From Solirubrobacter phytolaccae (GTDB lineage Bacteria; Actinomycetota; Thermoleophilia; Solirubrobacterales; Solirubrobacteraceae), in assembly GCF_027587195.1 (NCBI RefSeq), contig NZ_JAPDDP010000005.1, positions 62,001-126,000 on the forward strand: a DNA stretch of 64,000 bases, read 5' to 3'. The notes below the pieces were generated by a model. The model did not search any database. It saw only the letters and a program-made list of their open reading frames with translations, and was not told the origin of the DNA. The first letter of the stretch is position 1, and each line of letters starts with the position of its first letter. Below, in pieces: positions 1 through 9,696 of this stretch. A program made the translations under genes and the position numbers.

Positions 1-364
1 CGCACGTGAGCAGGCCGATGCGGCCCGCGCGGCGCACGGCCAGCCGGCCGATCACCAGCGCGACGCCCTCGGCGACGTCGGACTTCAGGCGCTCGGCGGT
101 ACCGAAGGCCATGGACGCGGAGGTGTCGACGAGCAGCCACGTGGTGAGCGTGCGCTCGGGCACGTGGTCGCGGACGTGGGGGACGCCGGTGCGCGCGCTG
201 GCGGCGGCGTCGAGCTTGCGCACGTCGTCACCGACCTGGTAGGGCCGGATCTGCGCGAGCTCGGTCCCCAGTCCCAGCCCGGCCGCGCGGCGCTCACCCG
301 GGAGCGCACCGGCCGCGCGATCGGCGAGGACGAGGTCGAGGGCCTCGACCAGCGCCGTCTGCAT
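1..364 (-). CDS. DUF58 domain protein, N-terminal part
   Basis: The first 121 residues of a DUF58 protein; the rest lies beyond the left edge. The hallmark segment is visible (IRPYQVGDDVRKLDAAASAR, then a VWA-like LLVDTSASM), so the family call is firm. DUF58 proteins usually pair with a MoxR ATPase and are thought to help assemble or activate surface or metal-containing complexes; the substrate is unknown. The MoxR gene lies 119 bp upstream on the same strand. ATG at 364 is chosen because the residues before it are Gly/Pro-rich and unlike the family; an in-frame TTG further upstream is possible. Confidence 0.85.
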   Translation of the reverse strand, partial: MQTALVEALDLVLADRAAGALPGERRAAGLGLGTELAQIRPYQVGDDVRKLDAAASARTGVPHVRDHVPERTLTTWLLVDTSASMAFGTAERLKSDVAEGVALVIGRLAVRRAGRIGLLTC

Positions 365-483
365 CGGGCCGGGTCCCTGAGACCCGGCCGGGGTGGCGAC
401 GTATGACTCGCGCTGCGCGCTCGCATACTTCGGCGGCAACTCGCCAGAGGCTCGTTCCCGCGCGTGGGCGCTCGACGGGCGTG

Positions 484-1506
<1,023 letters not shown>

Positions 1507-1551
1507 GGAGTCGACTCTGGCGAGCGGTTCGTCAGATCCCCATAAGCGCCG

Positions 1552-1583
1552 TTGAGCGCGTCTTGAGTTACCGAACCTACCTT
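1552..1583 (+). promoter_or_regulatory. Promoter and possible OmpR-type direct repeat
   Basis: TACCTT (1578-1583) resembles an actinobacterial -10 box and ends 7 nt before the ATG at 1591, which would give a leaderless or nearly leaderless message. TTGAG occurs at 1552 and again at 1563. An 11-bp repeat period is what OmpR/PhoB dimers often recognise, so autoregulation is possible. The binding role is inference. Confidence 0.4.
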
Positions 1584-1590
1584 GACGGTC

Positions 1591-2244
1591 ATGCGAATCC
1601 TGGTCGCCGAGGACCATCCCCGGATCGCCTCCGCCGTCGCGCGTGGCCTGCGCCGCGAAGGCATGGCGGTCGACGTCGCCGAGGACGGCGCCGCCGCGCT
1701 GTACAAAGCGCGGATCAACCCGTACGACGTCGTGGTCCTCGACCGCGATCTGCCCGAGCTGCACGGTGACGACGTGTGCCGCGCGTTGACGGCCGAGCAG
1801 CCGCGCACGAAGGTGCTGATGCTGACGGCGGCGCGCTCCACCGACGACCTGGTGGAAGGGCTGGCGCTGGGTGCCGACGACTACCTGTCGAAGCCGTTCC
1901 GCTTCGCCGAGCTGGTCGCGCGCCTGCGCGCGCTGGGCCGGCGGACCGGCGAGGCGCGCCCGGCCGTGCTGAGCGCGGGCGACGTCGTGCTGGACCCGTC
2001 CCGGCGCGAGGCCACGCGCGGTGGCCGCGACCTCGAGCTCACGCCGAAGGAGTTCGCGGTGCTGGAGGCGCTGCTGGAGGCGCAGGGCGCGGTCGTCACG
2101 CCCGAGACGCTGCTCGAGCGCGCGTGGGACGAGATGCTCGACCCGCTTTCGAACACCGTCCGCATGACCGTGATGGGCCTGCGCCGCAAGCTCGGCGAGC
2201 CCGTCCTGATCGAGACCGTGCGAGGAGCGGGCTACCGAATTTGA
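1591..2244 (+). CDS. OmpR/PhoB-family response regulator
   Basis: A 217-residue response regulator. The receiver domain (about 1-115) has the acidic pair in VAEDH, a phospho-acceptor Asp in VVLDRDLPE, Thr in MLTAARS and Lys in YLSKPF. The C-terminal winged helix (about 125-217) ends in the usual RGAGYRI. The stop codon overlaps the start of the sensor kinase by 4 bp, so the two form a translationally coupled two-component system. ATG at 1591 is preferred to an in-frame TTG at 1582 because receiver domains start at this point. Confidence 0.95.
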   Translation: MRILVAEDHPRIASAVARGLRREGMAVDVAEDGAAALYKARINPYDVVVLDRDLPELHGDDVCRALTAEQPRTKVLMLTAARSTDDLVEGLALGADDYLSKPFRFAELVARLRALGRRTGEARPAVLSAGDVVLDPSRREATRGGRDLELTPKEFAVLEALLEAQGAVVTPETLLERAWDEMLDPLSNTVRMTVMGLRRKLGEPVLIETVRGAGYRI

Positions 2245-3146
2245 TCGCCAACCTGCGTGTCCGGCTGACCGTCATCTACGGCGGCATCTTCGTCGTCTTC
2301 GTGGCGGTGCTGCTCGGCGTCTCCTACTGGCTGATGGGACGTCACCTGCACCGCACCCTCGGCGAAGCCGCGGCGGACGCGTCGCAGGCGCAGCTCGGCA
2401 TGCAGTACCTGCTCTTCCTGGCCGGCGCGTCGCTCGTCGCGGGCGCGTTGGGCTGGTGGCTGGCGGGGCGCGAGCTGCGCTCGATGCAGTCGGCCTTCGA
2501 CGCGCGTGAGCGCTTCGTCGCCAACGCCTCGCACGAGCTCCGTTCGCCGCTGACCGTGATCCGCACCGAGGCCGACGTCGCGATGGCCAACCCGGACGCC
2601 GACGTCGCCGAGTTCCGGGCGATGGGCACGGAGATCGTCGCCGCCGTGGAGGACATGGACGCGCTGCTGGACGGCCTGATGGTGCTGGCGCGCTCCGGTC
2701 ACGGCCTGGCCTCGGTCGAGTCGGTTGACCTGGCGGCCGCCGCGCGCGCCGCGGCGACACGGGTGCGGCCCGGCGGCGTCCACGTCCGGCTCGACCTCGA
2801 GCCCGCCGGCGTCCGGGGCGAACGGCGGCTGCTCGAGCGCCTCGCCGCGAACCTGATCGAGAACGGCGTCCGCTACAACGCGCCGGGTGGCTTCGTGTCA
2901 GTGACGACGCGCGCGTCCGGTGAGGGCGCGGTGCTGGACGTCGTGAACTCGGGGCCGGTCGTCTCCTCCGACGTCGCCGCGCGGCTGATCGAGCCGTTCG
3001 AGCGCGGTGGACGCACGGGCCAGCAAGGTGCCGGTCTGGGGTTGTCGATCGTGCGCAGCGTGGCCGAGGCGCACGGCGGACGGCTCGCCCTCATGCCGCG
3101 CGACGAGGGCGGTCTGTCCGTCCGCGTGTCACTCCCTGCGGCTTAG
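2241..3146 (+). CDS. Sensor histidine kinase
   Basis: About 301 residues. Two membrane helices (near 10-32 and 55-75) flank a short extracytoplasmic loop. A HisKA domain carries the phospho-acceptor His in ASHELRSPL, and a HATPase domain has N (ENGVRYNAP) and G boxes (GAGLGLSIV). There is no HAMP domain or large sensor domain, so the signal is probably sensed in or near the membrane. The start is a TTG that overlaps the regulator stop. The 3' end overlaps the convergent PhoX-like gene by 4 bp. Confidence 0.9.
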   Translation: MIANLRVRLTVIYGGIFVVFVAVLLGVSYWLMGRHLHRTLGEAAADASQAQLGMQYLLFLAGASLVAGALGWWLAGRELRSMQSAFDARERFVANASHELRSPLTVIRTEADVAMANPDADVAEFRAMGTEIVAAVEDMDALLDGLMVLARSGHGLASVESVDLAAAARAAATRVRPGGVHVRLDLEPAGVRGERRLLERLAANLIENGVRYNAPGGFVSVTTRASGEGAVLDVVNSGPVVSSDVAARLIEPFERGGRTGQQGAGLGLSIVRSVAEAHGGRLALMPRDEGGLSVRVSLPAA

Positions 3147-4582
3147 AGCCAGCCCTTCTCCCACGGGCCGGTGATCGCGAACGTCTTGCCCGGATACTGC
3201 AGATGCACGAACAGCCACTTGCCGTCGGGCGAGTAGCACGCGCCGGACCACTCCGACCGGCCGATCGAGCCGGGCTTGATCTCGTCGTCCCACTGGTGCA
3301 GGTCGAGCGGCGTGTCGTTGCGGGCGAACGTCTCGAGCGTGCCCTTCGGCGTGAGCACCCGCAGCGAGTTCGTGCCGCCGTTGACGTCCTCGCCGTCCCC
3401 GTCTTCGCAGACCACCACGCCGCCGCGAGGTGACATGGTGAGCCCGTCGGGCTGGTCGAGCACCTTGCCCGAGCGCGACTCGTAGAGCAGCGTCAGCTTG
3501 CCCTTCTTGGTCCCGGACGGCGTGTAGCGCCAGATCTGGCCCTTCTCCTTCTCGCCCGCCTCGCTGGCGACGAAGTAGACGCTGCCGCCGGAGAACGTCG
3601 CCCCTTCGAGGCCGACGAAGCGGGCGGCGCCGAGCGCACGTCCCTGCTGATAGACCGCGTCCGGGTGGCGCTCGGCGTCGGTCGGGTCGGGGTCCTTGAT
3701 CGGCACCCACTCGCACTGCAGCGTCGGTCCGACCTTCTGGCCCGTCGCGGTGTCGTACTTCGACCGGCCGCGGACGGCGAGCATCTCGAGCCTGCCGCCC
3801 TGAGCGAGCTTGCCGCTGACCTTCGGGATGAAGCGGTAGAAGCCGTCACCGGGGTCGCCGTTGTCCTCGGTCATGTAGACGACGCCGGTCCGCGGGTCGA
3901 CCACGCACGCCTCGTGGCAGAAGCGCCCCATCGCTTTGAGCGGCTTGGGCTCGATCGGCGTCGTCGCCGTCAGCGGGACCTCGAAGACGTAGCCGTGCGG
4001 CTTCTCGAACCCCTCCGCCTTGCCGACGGTCGACTCCTCGCCTGAGAGCCAGCTGCCCCACGGCGTCTGGCCGCCGTTGCAGTTGTTGTCGGTGCCGTTG
4101 AGGATGAGGCTCGAGCCGAGCAGCTGACCGGTCACGGGGTCCCACAACGAGGTCGTCACGCCGCCCTGCGCCACCCGGTCATAGGCGCGGGAGGGGCCGA
4201 GGGCCTTGCCCGGGTCGTAGCCCTCCTGGTTGCGGATCAACGCGAGCCGACCGTTGCCCGCGTCGGCCACCGTGCTCCCGTCATGGAAGTTCGGAGTCGG
4301 CAGCCCGTCGCTCATCGGCGTGCCGGCGACGCCGAAGCTGAACACCGTGAAGCCCGCGGGCAGCGCGAACTCGCCCGTGCCCGGCGTCAACGGGCCGTAG
4401 CCCGGCTTGTCGGCGGCACGGCGCGCGACTTCGCGCATCGTCTCCGCCTGTGCGCCCGGCGCGCCGGTCGCGGCGAGCACCTGCGCGCCGACGGAGGCGC
4501 CGGCGACGAACGCCGCGCCGCGGCGCAGCGCCTCGCGGCGGGTGACGTGCTGCTCCTGCGCGGGAAGGTTGACCCTGGCCAT
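3143..4582 (-). CDS. PhoX-family (DUF839) exported phosphatase-like protein
   Basis: A 479-residue protein with a twin-arginine signal (TRREALRRGAAF) and the PhoX/DUF839 signature around NNCNGGQTPWGSW, followed by CHEACVVDPRTGVVYMTEDN. PhoX enzymes are Ca/Fe-dependent alkaline phosphatases that are exported folded through Tat; the Cys of the signature is kept. Some DUF839 proteins are not proven phosphatases, so the activity is a family inference. It sits convergent to the two-component system. PhoD at 42350 is a second, unrelated phosphatase in the window. Confidence 0.85.
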   Translation of the reverse strand: MARVNLPAQEQHVTRREALRRGAAFVAGASVGAQVLAATGAPGAQAETMREVARRAADKPGYGPLTPGTGEFALPAGFTVFSFGVAGTPMSDGLPTPNFHDGSTVADAGNGRLALIRNQEGYDPGKALGPSRAYDRVAQGGVTTSLWDPVTGQLLGSSLILNGTDNNCNGGQTPWGSWLSGEESTVGKAEGFEKPHGYVFEVPLTATTPIEPKPLKAMGRFCHEACVVDPRTGVVYMTEDNGDPGDGFYRFIPKVSGKLAQGGRLEMLAVRGRSKYDTATGQKVGPTLQCEWVPIKDPDPTDAERHPDAVYQQGRALGAARFVGLEGATFSGGSVYFVASEAGEKEKGQIWRYTPSGTKKGKLTLLYESRSGKVLDQPDGLTMSPRGGVVVCEDGDGEDVNGGTNSLRVLTPKGTLETFARNDTPLDLHQWDDEIKPGSIGRSEWSGACYSPDGKWLFVHLQYPGKTFAITGPWEKGWL

Positions 4583-4718
4583 CCGCCGACGCTACGCCCG
4601 CGCGTGGAGCGCGGGCGTTACCGGATCGTGACCCGGCCGCTGGTGCGCCAAGCGGATATCGCGGACGTATCGAAAACCGCATACGCGTCGGCAACGTCGG
4701 GGCGCGTTGACTTGGGGC

Positions 4719-4928
4719 ATGACCTTCAAGACACGCGTCGCCGGCTCATTGGTCGTCATCGTGGCGTTCGGCGCCGTCAGCAGCCCGCAGTCACACGCGT
4801 CCGCACCCGCGCCCTCGCCACCTCGGGCGTCCGAGGGCAAGGCGAAGGCGCCCGGGACCGTGCCGCGGACCGGGCCGGCGAAGCAGCGCGGGCGCCGGGG
4901 CGCGCCGGGGACGTTGCCGCGGCGCTGA
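4719..4928 (+). CDS. Small exported Pro/Ala-rich peptide (hypothetical)
   Basis: A 69-residue reading frame with a plausible signal peptide (VAGSLVVIVAFGAVSS) and a Pro/Arg-rich tail. No family is recognised. GGGG lies 2 nt before the ATG, which is close for a ribosome site. It ends 3 bp before the convergent acetyltransferase gene. It may be a real small secreted protein or a chance frame in GC-rich DNA. Confidence 0.35.
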   Translation: MTFKTRVAGSLVVIVAFGAVSSPQSHASAPAPSPPRASEGKAKAPGTVPRTGPAKQRGRRGAPGTLPRR

Positions 4929-4931
4929 CGC

Positions 4932-5360
4932 TCAGGCCTGGAGCGCCAGGAACACGAGCTCGTGCCCCGGCGCGGGCTCGCGGCGGGTCTCGACGAAGCC
5001 GTGCTTCCCGTACAGGCGCAGGTTCCCGGCGCTCCGGTCGCCCGTGAACAGCCAGGTGCCGCCGGCCTCGATCGCGGCGCCCAGCAACGCGGTGCCGAGC
5101 CCGGCGCCCTGCTTGTCCGGCACGACGCACAGGCGCGCGACCTCGCCGGTCGGCATCACCCGCACCGCTCCGAGCAGCCGACCGTCCTCGCGCTGCCCGA
5201 GGACCGTGACGTCGTCCCTCGCCAACACGGCACGCACTTCGTCGAGCGTCTCGTGCAGCGGCGGCAGGAACTGCTCGTAGACCATCGACTCGCCCACGTA
5301 GGCTGCGCGCTGCACGGTCAGCAGCTCGCCCGCGTCGTCAACGGTCAACCGCGCGATCAT
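4932..5360 (-). CDS. GNAT-family N-acetyltransferase
   Basis: A 142-residue single-domain GNAT protein. The acetyl-CoA binding segment ARLCVVPDKQGAGLGTALL carries the family Q-x-x-G-x-G/A pattern, and it is followed by AGNLRLYGKHGFVETR, the usual strand 6/7 region. The acceptor is unknown. The gene starts in a 4-bp overlap (ATGA) with the stop of the HIRAN gene upstream, so the two are co-translated. Confidence 0.9.
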   Translation of the reverse strand: MIARLTVDDAGELLTVQRAAYVGESMVYEQFLPPLHETLDEVRAVLARDDVTVLGQREDGRLLGAVRVMPTGEVARLCVVPDKQGAGLGTALLGAAIEAGGTWLFTGDRSAGNLRLYGKHGFVETRREPAPGHELVFLALQA

Positions 5361-5785
5361 CGAACGCGGAGTTCTACCGGCTCCCGGGACAGCAGCATCG
5401 TCACGCCGTCGCGCGGGTCGCGCGGCGAGCGGCGCCGCTCACGCAGGACCAGCGCGCTCCACCCGACGACGTCGAGCGTGAACTCGCGCGGCACGTAGCC
5501 GAGCGGCGTGCCGTCGGCCAGGTCGACGGCGAGCGCGGACGGGTCGTGCGGGTTCTCGGGCTCGGCGCGCAGCGTCAACGCACACCCCGGTGCGGCCAGG
5601 TCGGACGCGAGCGCCTCCGGCCGGTGGAACGCGCCGGCGACGTGGGTGACCTTCAGCCCGTCGGGCAGCTCGCCGCGGCTCAGGAAGCGACCGTCCGCGT
5701 CGACCAGTTGGAAGCCCGCGACCCAGACCTCGCCACCGTCATCCGGATACCAGTACTGCTCCTGGCGCTCGACTTCGACGATCAC
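5357..5785 (-). CDS. Stand-alone HIRAN domain protein
   Basis: 142 residues. The C-terminal half has the HIRAN signature (LRAEPENPHDPSALAV, then GTPLGYVPRE). In helicases such as HLTF, HIRAN binds single-stranded 3' DNA ends; stand-alone bacterial copies are uncharacterised. The N-terminal half (about 1-65) is a beta-rich extension with WYPDDGGEVWVAGF. It is coupled to the downstream acetyltransferase by a 4-bp overlap. Confidence 0.82.
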   Translation of the reverse strand: MIVEVERQEQYWYPDDGGEVWVAGFQLVDADGRFLSRGELPDGLKVTHVAGAFHRPEALASDLAAPGCALTLRAEPENPHDPSALAVDLADGTPLGYVPREFTLDVVGWSALVLRERRRSPRDPRDGVTMLLSREPVELRVR

Positions 5786-5802
5786 TGGGTAGGGATGCTG
5801 CC

Positions 5803-5985
5803 ATGGAGCTGCACAAGACTGTCGGGCATGCGGGGTTGAGCGGGTGGCGGGAGAAGGTCGCGGACGTCGTCGCGCCGCGCGTCCCGATCAAGGACGAGAA
5901 CGCCCGCGCGCTCATCGGCGGCGCGTTCTTCCTGCTGTCCGTCTACTACGTGATCGCGACGATCGTCAAAGCCGCGAAGGACTGA
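5803..5985 (+). CDS. Small single-pass membrane protein
   Basis: A 60-residue protein with an amphipathic N-terminal half and one membrane helix near the C terminus (ALIGGAFFLLSVYYVIATIV), ending KAAKD. No family is recognised. The composition (charged ends, clean helix) looks like a real gene. It is divergent from the HIRAN/GNAT pair across 17 bp. Confidence 0.6.
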   Translation: MELHKTVGHAGLSGWREKVADVVAPRVPIKDENARALIGGAFFLLSVYYVIATIVKAAKD

Positions 5986-5986
5986 C

Positions 5987-6220
5987 TCACACCTGGCCAC
6001 CGGGGGTGCGGTCGCGCTCCCGGTCGCGGTGCTCATAGCGGTCGCAGTCCCAGGCGGGGCGCTGCTGCTTCTCGAGCACCAGCTCGGGCGTGGGCGCGGA
6101 GGGCGTGGGCGTGGCGGCGGCGATGGCCAGCGTGCGATCCACGCTGGTCATGCCGTGCAGGGATGCGCCGAGGAAACCCACCCCGGCGACGAGCGTTGCG
6201 GCAAATCCGGCTCGGCGCAT
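5987..6220 (-). CDS. Small exported or anchored protein (hypothetical)
   Basis: 77 residues from ATG at 6220. A hydrophobic N-terminal segment (AGFAATLVAGVGFLGASLHG) is followed by a short Thr/Pro linker and a charged tail (RYEHRDRERDRTPGG). The frame extends upstream into the VWA gene, but that extension is not convincing as protein. It lies just downstream of the VWA gene on the same strand and may share its transcript. Function unknown. Confidence 0.5.
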   Translation of the reverse strand: MRRAGFAATLVAGVGFLGASLHGMTSVDRTLAIAAATPTPSAPTPELVLEKQQRPAWDCDRYEHRDRERDRTPGGQV

Positions 6221-6254
6221 GCCCACAGTCAAGCTCCAGTTGCTGAACGCAACC

Positions 6255-7175
6255 TCAAAGGAGTCGACGAAACCACCTAAGAGAGAGCCCGCTGCCGAGC
6301 AGCAGCAGGAGTACGGCACCGCCCGCGAACGCGCTGGTGACCTCGCGCTGCTCGTGCTTGGTGGCGACCTCGGACCCGAGCTTCTCGTAGACGGAGCTCA
6401 GCGCGCCCGCCTGGTCGGCGGTGAACGCCTCGCCGCCGCTCCGCTCCGCGATCTCCCGCAGCGTGGTGACGTCCGGCGGAACCGCGTCGCCGTTCGGCAG
6501 CGTGCCCGAAGCCGTGCCCAGCGCGACGGTGTAGATCGGGATCTTCAGCCGCTTGGCCTCGTCGGCGACCGGCAGCGGGTCGGTCCCGTGCGTCGCCTTG
6601 CCGTCGGAGAGCAGCACGATCGCGCCCGGCGCCTTCTGGGAGCGGATCATCGCGAGCGAGGTCGAGAGCGCGTCGCCGGTCGCGGTGCCGCCGCTCGGCG
6701 TCATCGCGGCCTCCAAAGCGCTGCGCAGCTCGTCCCGATCCGTCGTGGGGGAGGACACGGCCTGCGCACGGTTGTTGAAGACGACGCCGCCGACCCGCAC
6801 CTTCTCGGGCACCTTGTCGAGGAACGCCTCGCCGGCGTCCTTCGCCGCGTCGAGCCGCGACGGCGCGACGTCCGTGGCCATCATCGACCCGGAGTGGTCC
6901 ATGGCGAGCACGATCGTCGCCTGCTCGGCCGGCACCGCCACGCTCACCTGCGGACGGGCCAGCGCGGCGATGAGCGCCGCGGTCGCGAGCCCAGCCAGAC
7001 CGAGCGGAAGGTGCCGGCGCCAGCCGGGCGCGCGCGGGACGGCCGAGACCGCCACACGGGGGGAGGCGAACGCCGCCGCCGCGCGCCGGCGACGACGTTC
7101 GGTGAACACGTACGCCACGCTCAGCAGCGGGATCAGCACCAGGCCGACCAGCAGCCACGGGGACTGGAAGCTCAC
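6255..7175 (-). CDS. VWA-domain membrane protein, BatA-like
   Basis: 306 residues. Two N-terminal membrane helices are followed by a VWA domain with an intact MIDAS motif (DHSGSM, then a conserved Thr and Asp further on), and one C-terminal helix. This is the BatA/aerotolerance-type layout, usually a partner of MoxR and DUF58; the MoxR/DUF58 pair here lies about 5 kb away on the same strand. The start is a GTG overlapping the HtrA stop by 4 bp, so protease and VWA protein are co-translated. Confidence 0.88.
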   Translation of the reverse strand: MSFQSPWLLVGLVLIPLLSVAYVFTERRRRRAAAAFASPRVAVSAVPRAPGWRRHLPLGLAGLATAALIAALARPQVSVAVPAEQATIVLAMDHSGSMMATDVAPSRLDAAKDAGEAFLDKVPEKVRVGGVVFNNRAQAVSSPTTDRDELRSALEAAMTPSGGTATGDALSTSLAMIRSQKAPGAIVLLSDGKATHGTDPLPVADEAKRLKIPIYTVALGTASGTLPNGDAVPPDVTTLREIAERSGGEAFTADQAGALSSVYEKLGSEVATKHEQREVTSAFAGGAVLLLLLGSGLSLRWFRRLL

Positions 7176-8296
7176 GGCCGCGTCCCGAGCTCGACCTGGA
7201 TCGTCTGCTGGGCGCCGCCGCGCGTGATCTCGACCGCGACCTGCTGACCGGGACGGCGATCCTGGATCGCGGCCGCGACGTCGTCGGAGTCGCCGACGTC
7301 GTCACCCGCGACGGAGCGGATCACGTCACCGACGCGCAGGCCGGCCGCCTCAGCGGGGCCTCCGCTCGAAACCGAGGCGACCGTGACGCCGCTCGCGCCT
7401 CCACTCGTGGAGACACCGAGGTACGCACGCTTGATCGTCTCGCCGCGCTCGAGCCGGGGGATCACGTCGCGGACCGTGTTCGACGGCACCGCGAAGCCGA
7501 TCCCGACGCTCCCGCCCGACTGCGACGCGATCTGCGAGTTGACGCCGATCACGCGCCCCTTGGCGTCGAGCAGCGGACCGCCCGAGTTGCCGGGGTTGAT
7601 CGGCGCGTCGGTCTGGATGACCGAGTCGATCTGGAAGCCGTCGGGCGCCTGGATGTGGCGCCCGGTGCCGGACACGATGCCGGCCGTCGTCGTCTGCGAG
7701 AGCCCGAACGGCGAGCCGATCGCGACCGCGAGCTGCCCCGTCTTGACGCCGGTCGAGTCGGCGAGCGACAGCGCCTTGAGCTGGCGGCCGGCGCTCACCG
7801 TCACGACCGCGAGGTCGGAGGAGCGGTCGACGCCGGTCACGCGCCCCGTCAACGTCTCGTCGTCGGCGAACTGCACCTGCACGGTGCTCGCGCTGCCGAC
7901 CACGTGCGCGTTGGTGACGATCGTGCCGGACCCGTCGGTGACGAAGCCCGTCCCGGACCCGCTGCCGGTCGAGATCGACACGACGGCCTCACGCGCGGCC
8001 GTGTAGATCGCGGCCACGTCGCCTTCCTGCTTGGCGCCCACGAGCGCGGGCACGTTGGCGGCGGAGGCGGGCGAGTCGTCGTCGATCACGCCGAACGCGA
8101 ACGCGCCCCCGCCCACCAGCACGGCGGACACGAGCCCACCCGCAACCGCCGCGCCGAAGTGGCCTCGCCGCCGCGAAGGCGCGGGAGGCGGAGGCGACGC
8201 GGCCGGCGGCGGGACCGGCGGCGCCTCCGGTTCATAGGCCCGCACACGACGCCCGTCAGTCGGGTCGCCATCGAGCCACAGCAGGGGATCGGTCAT
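7172..8296 (-). CDS. HtrA/DegP-like membrane-anchored serine protease with PDZ
   Basis: About 374 residues. A Pro-rich cytoplasmic N terminus leads to one membrane helix (about 47-68), then a trypsin-like domain with the triad His (VTNAHVVG), Asp (RSSDLAVV) and Ser (NPGNSGGPL), and a C-terminal PDZ domain (SSGGPAEAAGLRVGDVI). It is an envelope quality-control protease of the actinobacterial HtrA/PepD type. A GTG 6 nt upstream of the ATG at 8296 is an alternative start. It is translationally coupled to the VWA gene downstream. Confidence 0.93.
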   Translation of the reverse strand: MTDPLLWLDGDPTDGRRVRAYEPEAPPVPPPAASPPPPAPSRRRGHFGAAVAGGLVSAVLVGGGAFAFGVIDDDSPASAANVPALVGAKQEGDVAAIYTAAREAVVSISTGSGSGTGFVTDGSGTIVTNAHVVGSASTVQVQFADDETLTGRVTGVDRSSDLAVVTVSAGRQLKALSLADSTGVKTGQLAVAIGSPFGLSQTTTAGIVSGTGRHIQAPDGFQIDSVIQTDAPINPGNSGGPLLDAKGRVIGVNSQIASQSGGSVGIGFAVPSNTVRDVIPRLERGETIKRAYLGVSTSGGASGVTVASVSSGGPAEAAGLRVGDVIRSVAGDDVGDSDDVAAAIQDRRPGQQVAVEITRGGAQQTIQVELGTRP

Positions 8297-8348
8297 GTCC
8301 ACCGAGCTTGGTGGGAGGTGCGTCAGATGAAGATAAGGGGACAGGCGG

Positions 8349-8377
8349 TTGAGTTCTCTTCACCATCGGCGTAGCGT
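8349..8377 (+). promoter_or_regulatory. SigA-type promoter of the TolB-like gene
   Basis: -35 TTGAGT (8349-8354), a 17-bp spacer and -10 TAGCGT (8372-8377) stand 6 nt before the ATG at 8384. The spacing predicts a leaderless message. The same TTGAGT with a 17-bp spacer occurs at lexA. Confidence 0.6.
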
Positions 8378-8383
8378 CGCGTC

Positions 8384-9682
8384 ATGACCCACGCGCACCG
8401 GGCGTGGCTCCTCGCCGGAGCCATCGGCCTCGCGAGCGCCGCACCCTCCGCCGCCGCGGAGCCGGTCAACGGGCGCCTCGTGTACACCTCCTTCGAGTCC
8501 AGCGCCGATCCCCTCGCGGGTGACCTCTGGACGATGAACGCCGACGGGACGGACAAGCAGCAGGCGGTCTTCGACCCTGCCTACGATGCCCAGCCGGACT
8601 GGTCGCCGGACGGAACCCGGATCGCGTTCCGCAATCGCCGCAACAGCCGCTTCGAGTCCGCCATCCTCGACTTCCGCGTGCGCGACGCCGCAGGACGTCC
8701 CGTGGTCACCGACATCCCGCACGCCGGCGACGGCACGCAGACCACGCAGCCCAGTTGGTTCCCGAACGGGCAGGGCCTGCTCTACCGCCGCACCACCACC
8801 GCTCCGCCCACGCGCTCGGACGTCTGGGCGATGAACCTGGACGGCACGAACCGCCGGCCCGTCGTGGTGCTGCCCGAGGACCAGTTCTATCCGAGCTTCT
8901 CGCCCGACATGCGGACCGTGCTGTTCTCGACGGTGAAGGGCGCGGACGCGCGCAACATCCAGGCGATGGACGTCGCCACCGGTGCGATCACGACGCTGTT
9001 CGATCACAGCCCGCGGAGCTACGACTCCGCTCCCGCCTGGTCGCCGGACGGCCGCCAGATCGCCTTCGAAAGCGACCTCGACGGCGACCGGGAGATCTAC
9101 GTCATGAACGCCGACGGCTCGAACGTCCGCCAGCTCACCCACAACGGCAACTGGGAAGAAGGCCCCGCCTGGTCGCCCGACGGCACGCGCCTCGCGTTCA
9201 CGCGCGCGCTCAGCAACACGGATTACAACGTCTGGACGATGGCGCCCGATGGCACCGACCAGCGCCAGCTCACCACCTACGCGGGCCGCGACGAGTCACC
9301 CGACTGGGGTCGAAACCCCGGACCCGGGACCGTCGGCGGCACCGTTCCCGCGACGCTCGCGCTGAGCCTCGACGGCGCCGCGAGCTTCGGCACGTTCACG
9401 CCCGGCCTCGACCGCGAGTACACCGTCAGCGCCCGCGCCACGGTCACCTCGACGGCGGGCTCGGCGACGCTGAGCGTCTCCGACCCCGGCCATCTGGAGA
9501 ACGGGACCTACCACCTCCCGCAGGCGCTGCGCGTGGAGATGACGCCCGCGACCTGGACCGGGCCGGTGTCCAACACGACCGTCACGCTCACGTTCAGACA
9601 GGCCATCGCACGAACTGACGCGCTCCGGACCGGGACCTACACGAAGACGCTGACCTTCACGCTGACGACGACGGACCCGTAA
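8384..9682 (+). CDS. Exported TolB-like beta-propeller with shared C-terminal domain
   Basis: 432 residues with a signal peptide (ending SAAAEP). Several PD40/WD40-like repeats carry the DWSPDGTRIAF and WSPDGRQIAFES pattern typical of TolB propellers. After about residue 310 comes a roughly 120-residue beta-rich domain starting VGGTVPATLALSL and ending TKTLTFTLTTTDP. That domain also closes the proteins at 12996-15191 and 39959-42337. The propeller is probably a binding scaffold outside the membrane; the ligand is unknown. Confidence 0.88.
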   Translation: MTHAHRAWLLAGAIGLASAAPSAAAEPVNGRLVYTSFESSADPLAGDLWTMNADGTDKQQAVFDPAYDAQPDWSPDGTRIAFRNRRNSRFESAILDFRVRDAAGRPVVTDIPHAGDGTQTTQPSWFPNGQGLLYRRTTTAPPTRSDVWAMNLDGTNRRPVVVLPEDQFYPSFSPDMRTVLFSTVKGADARNIQAMDVATGAITTLFDHSPRSYDSAPAWSPDGRQIAFESDLDGDREIYVMNADGSNVRQLTHNGNWEEGPAWSPDGTRLAFTRALSNTDYNVWTMAPDGTDQRQLTTYAGRDESPDWGRNPGPGTVGGTVPATLALSLDGAASFGTFTPGLDREYTVSARATVTSTAGSATLSVSDPGHLENGTYHLPQALRVEMTPATWTGPVSNTTVTLTFRQAIARTDALRTGTYTKTLTFTLTTTDP

Positions 9683-9696
9683 CTATCTTGGAGGCC

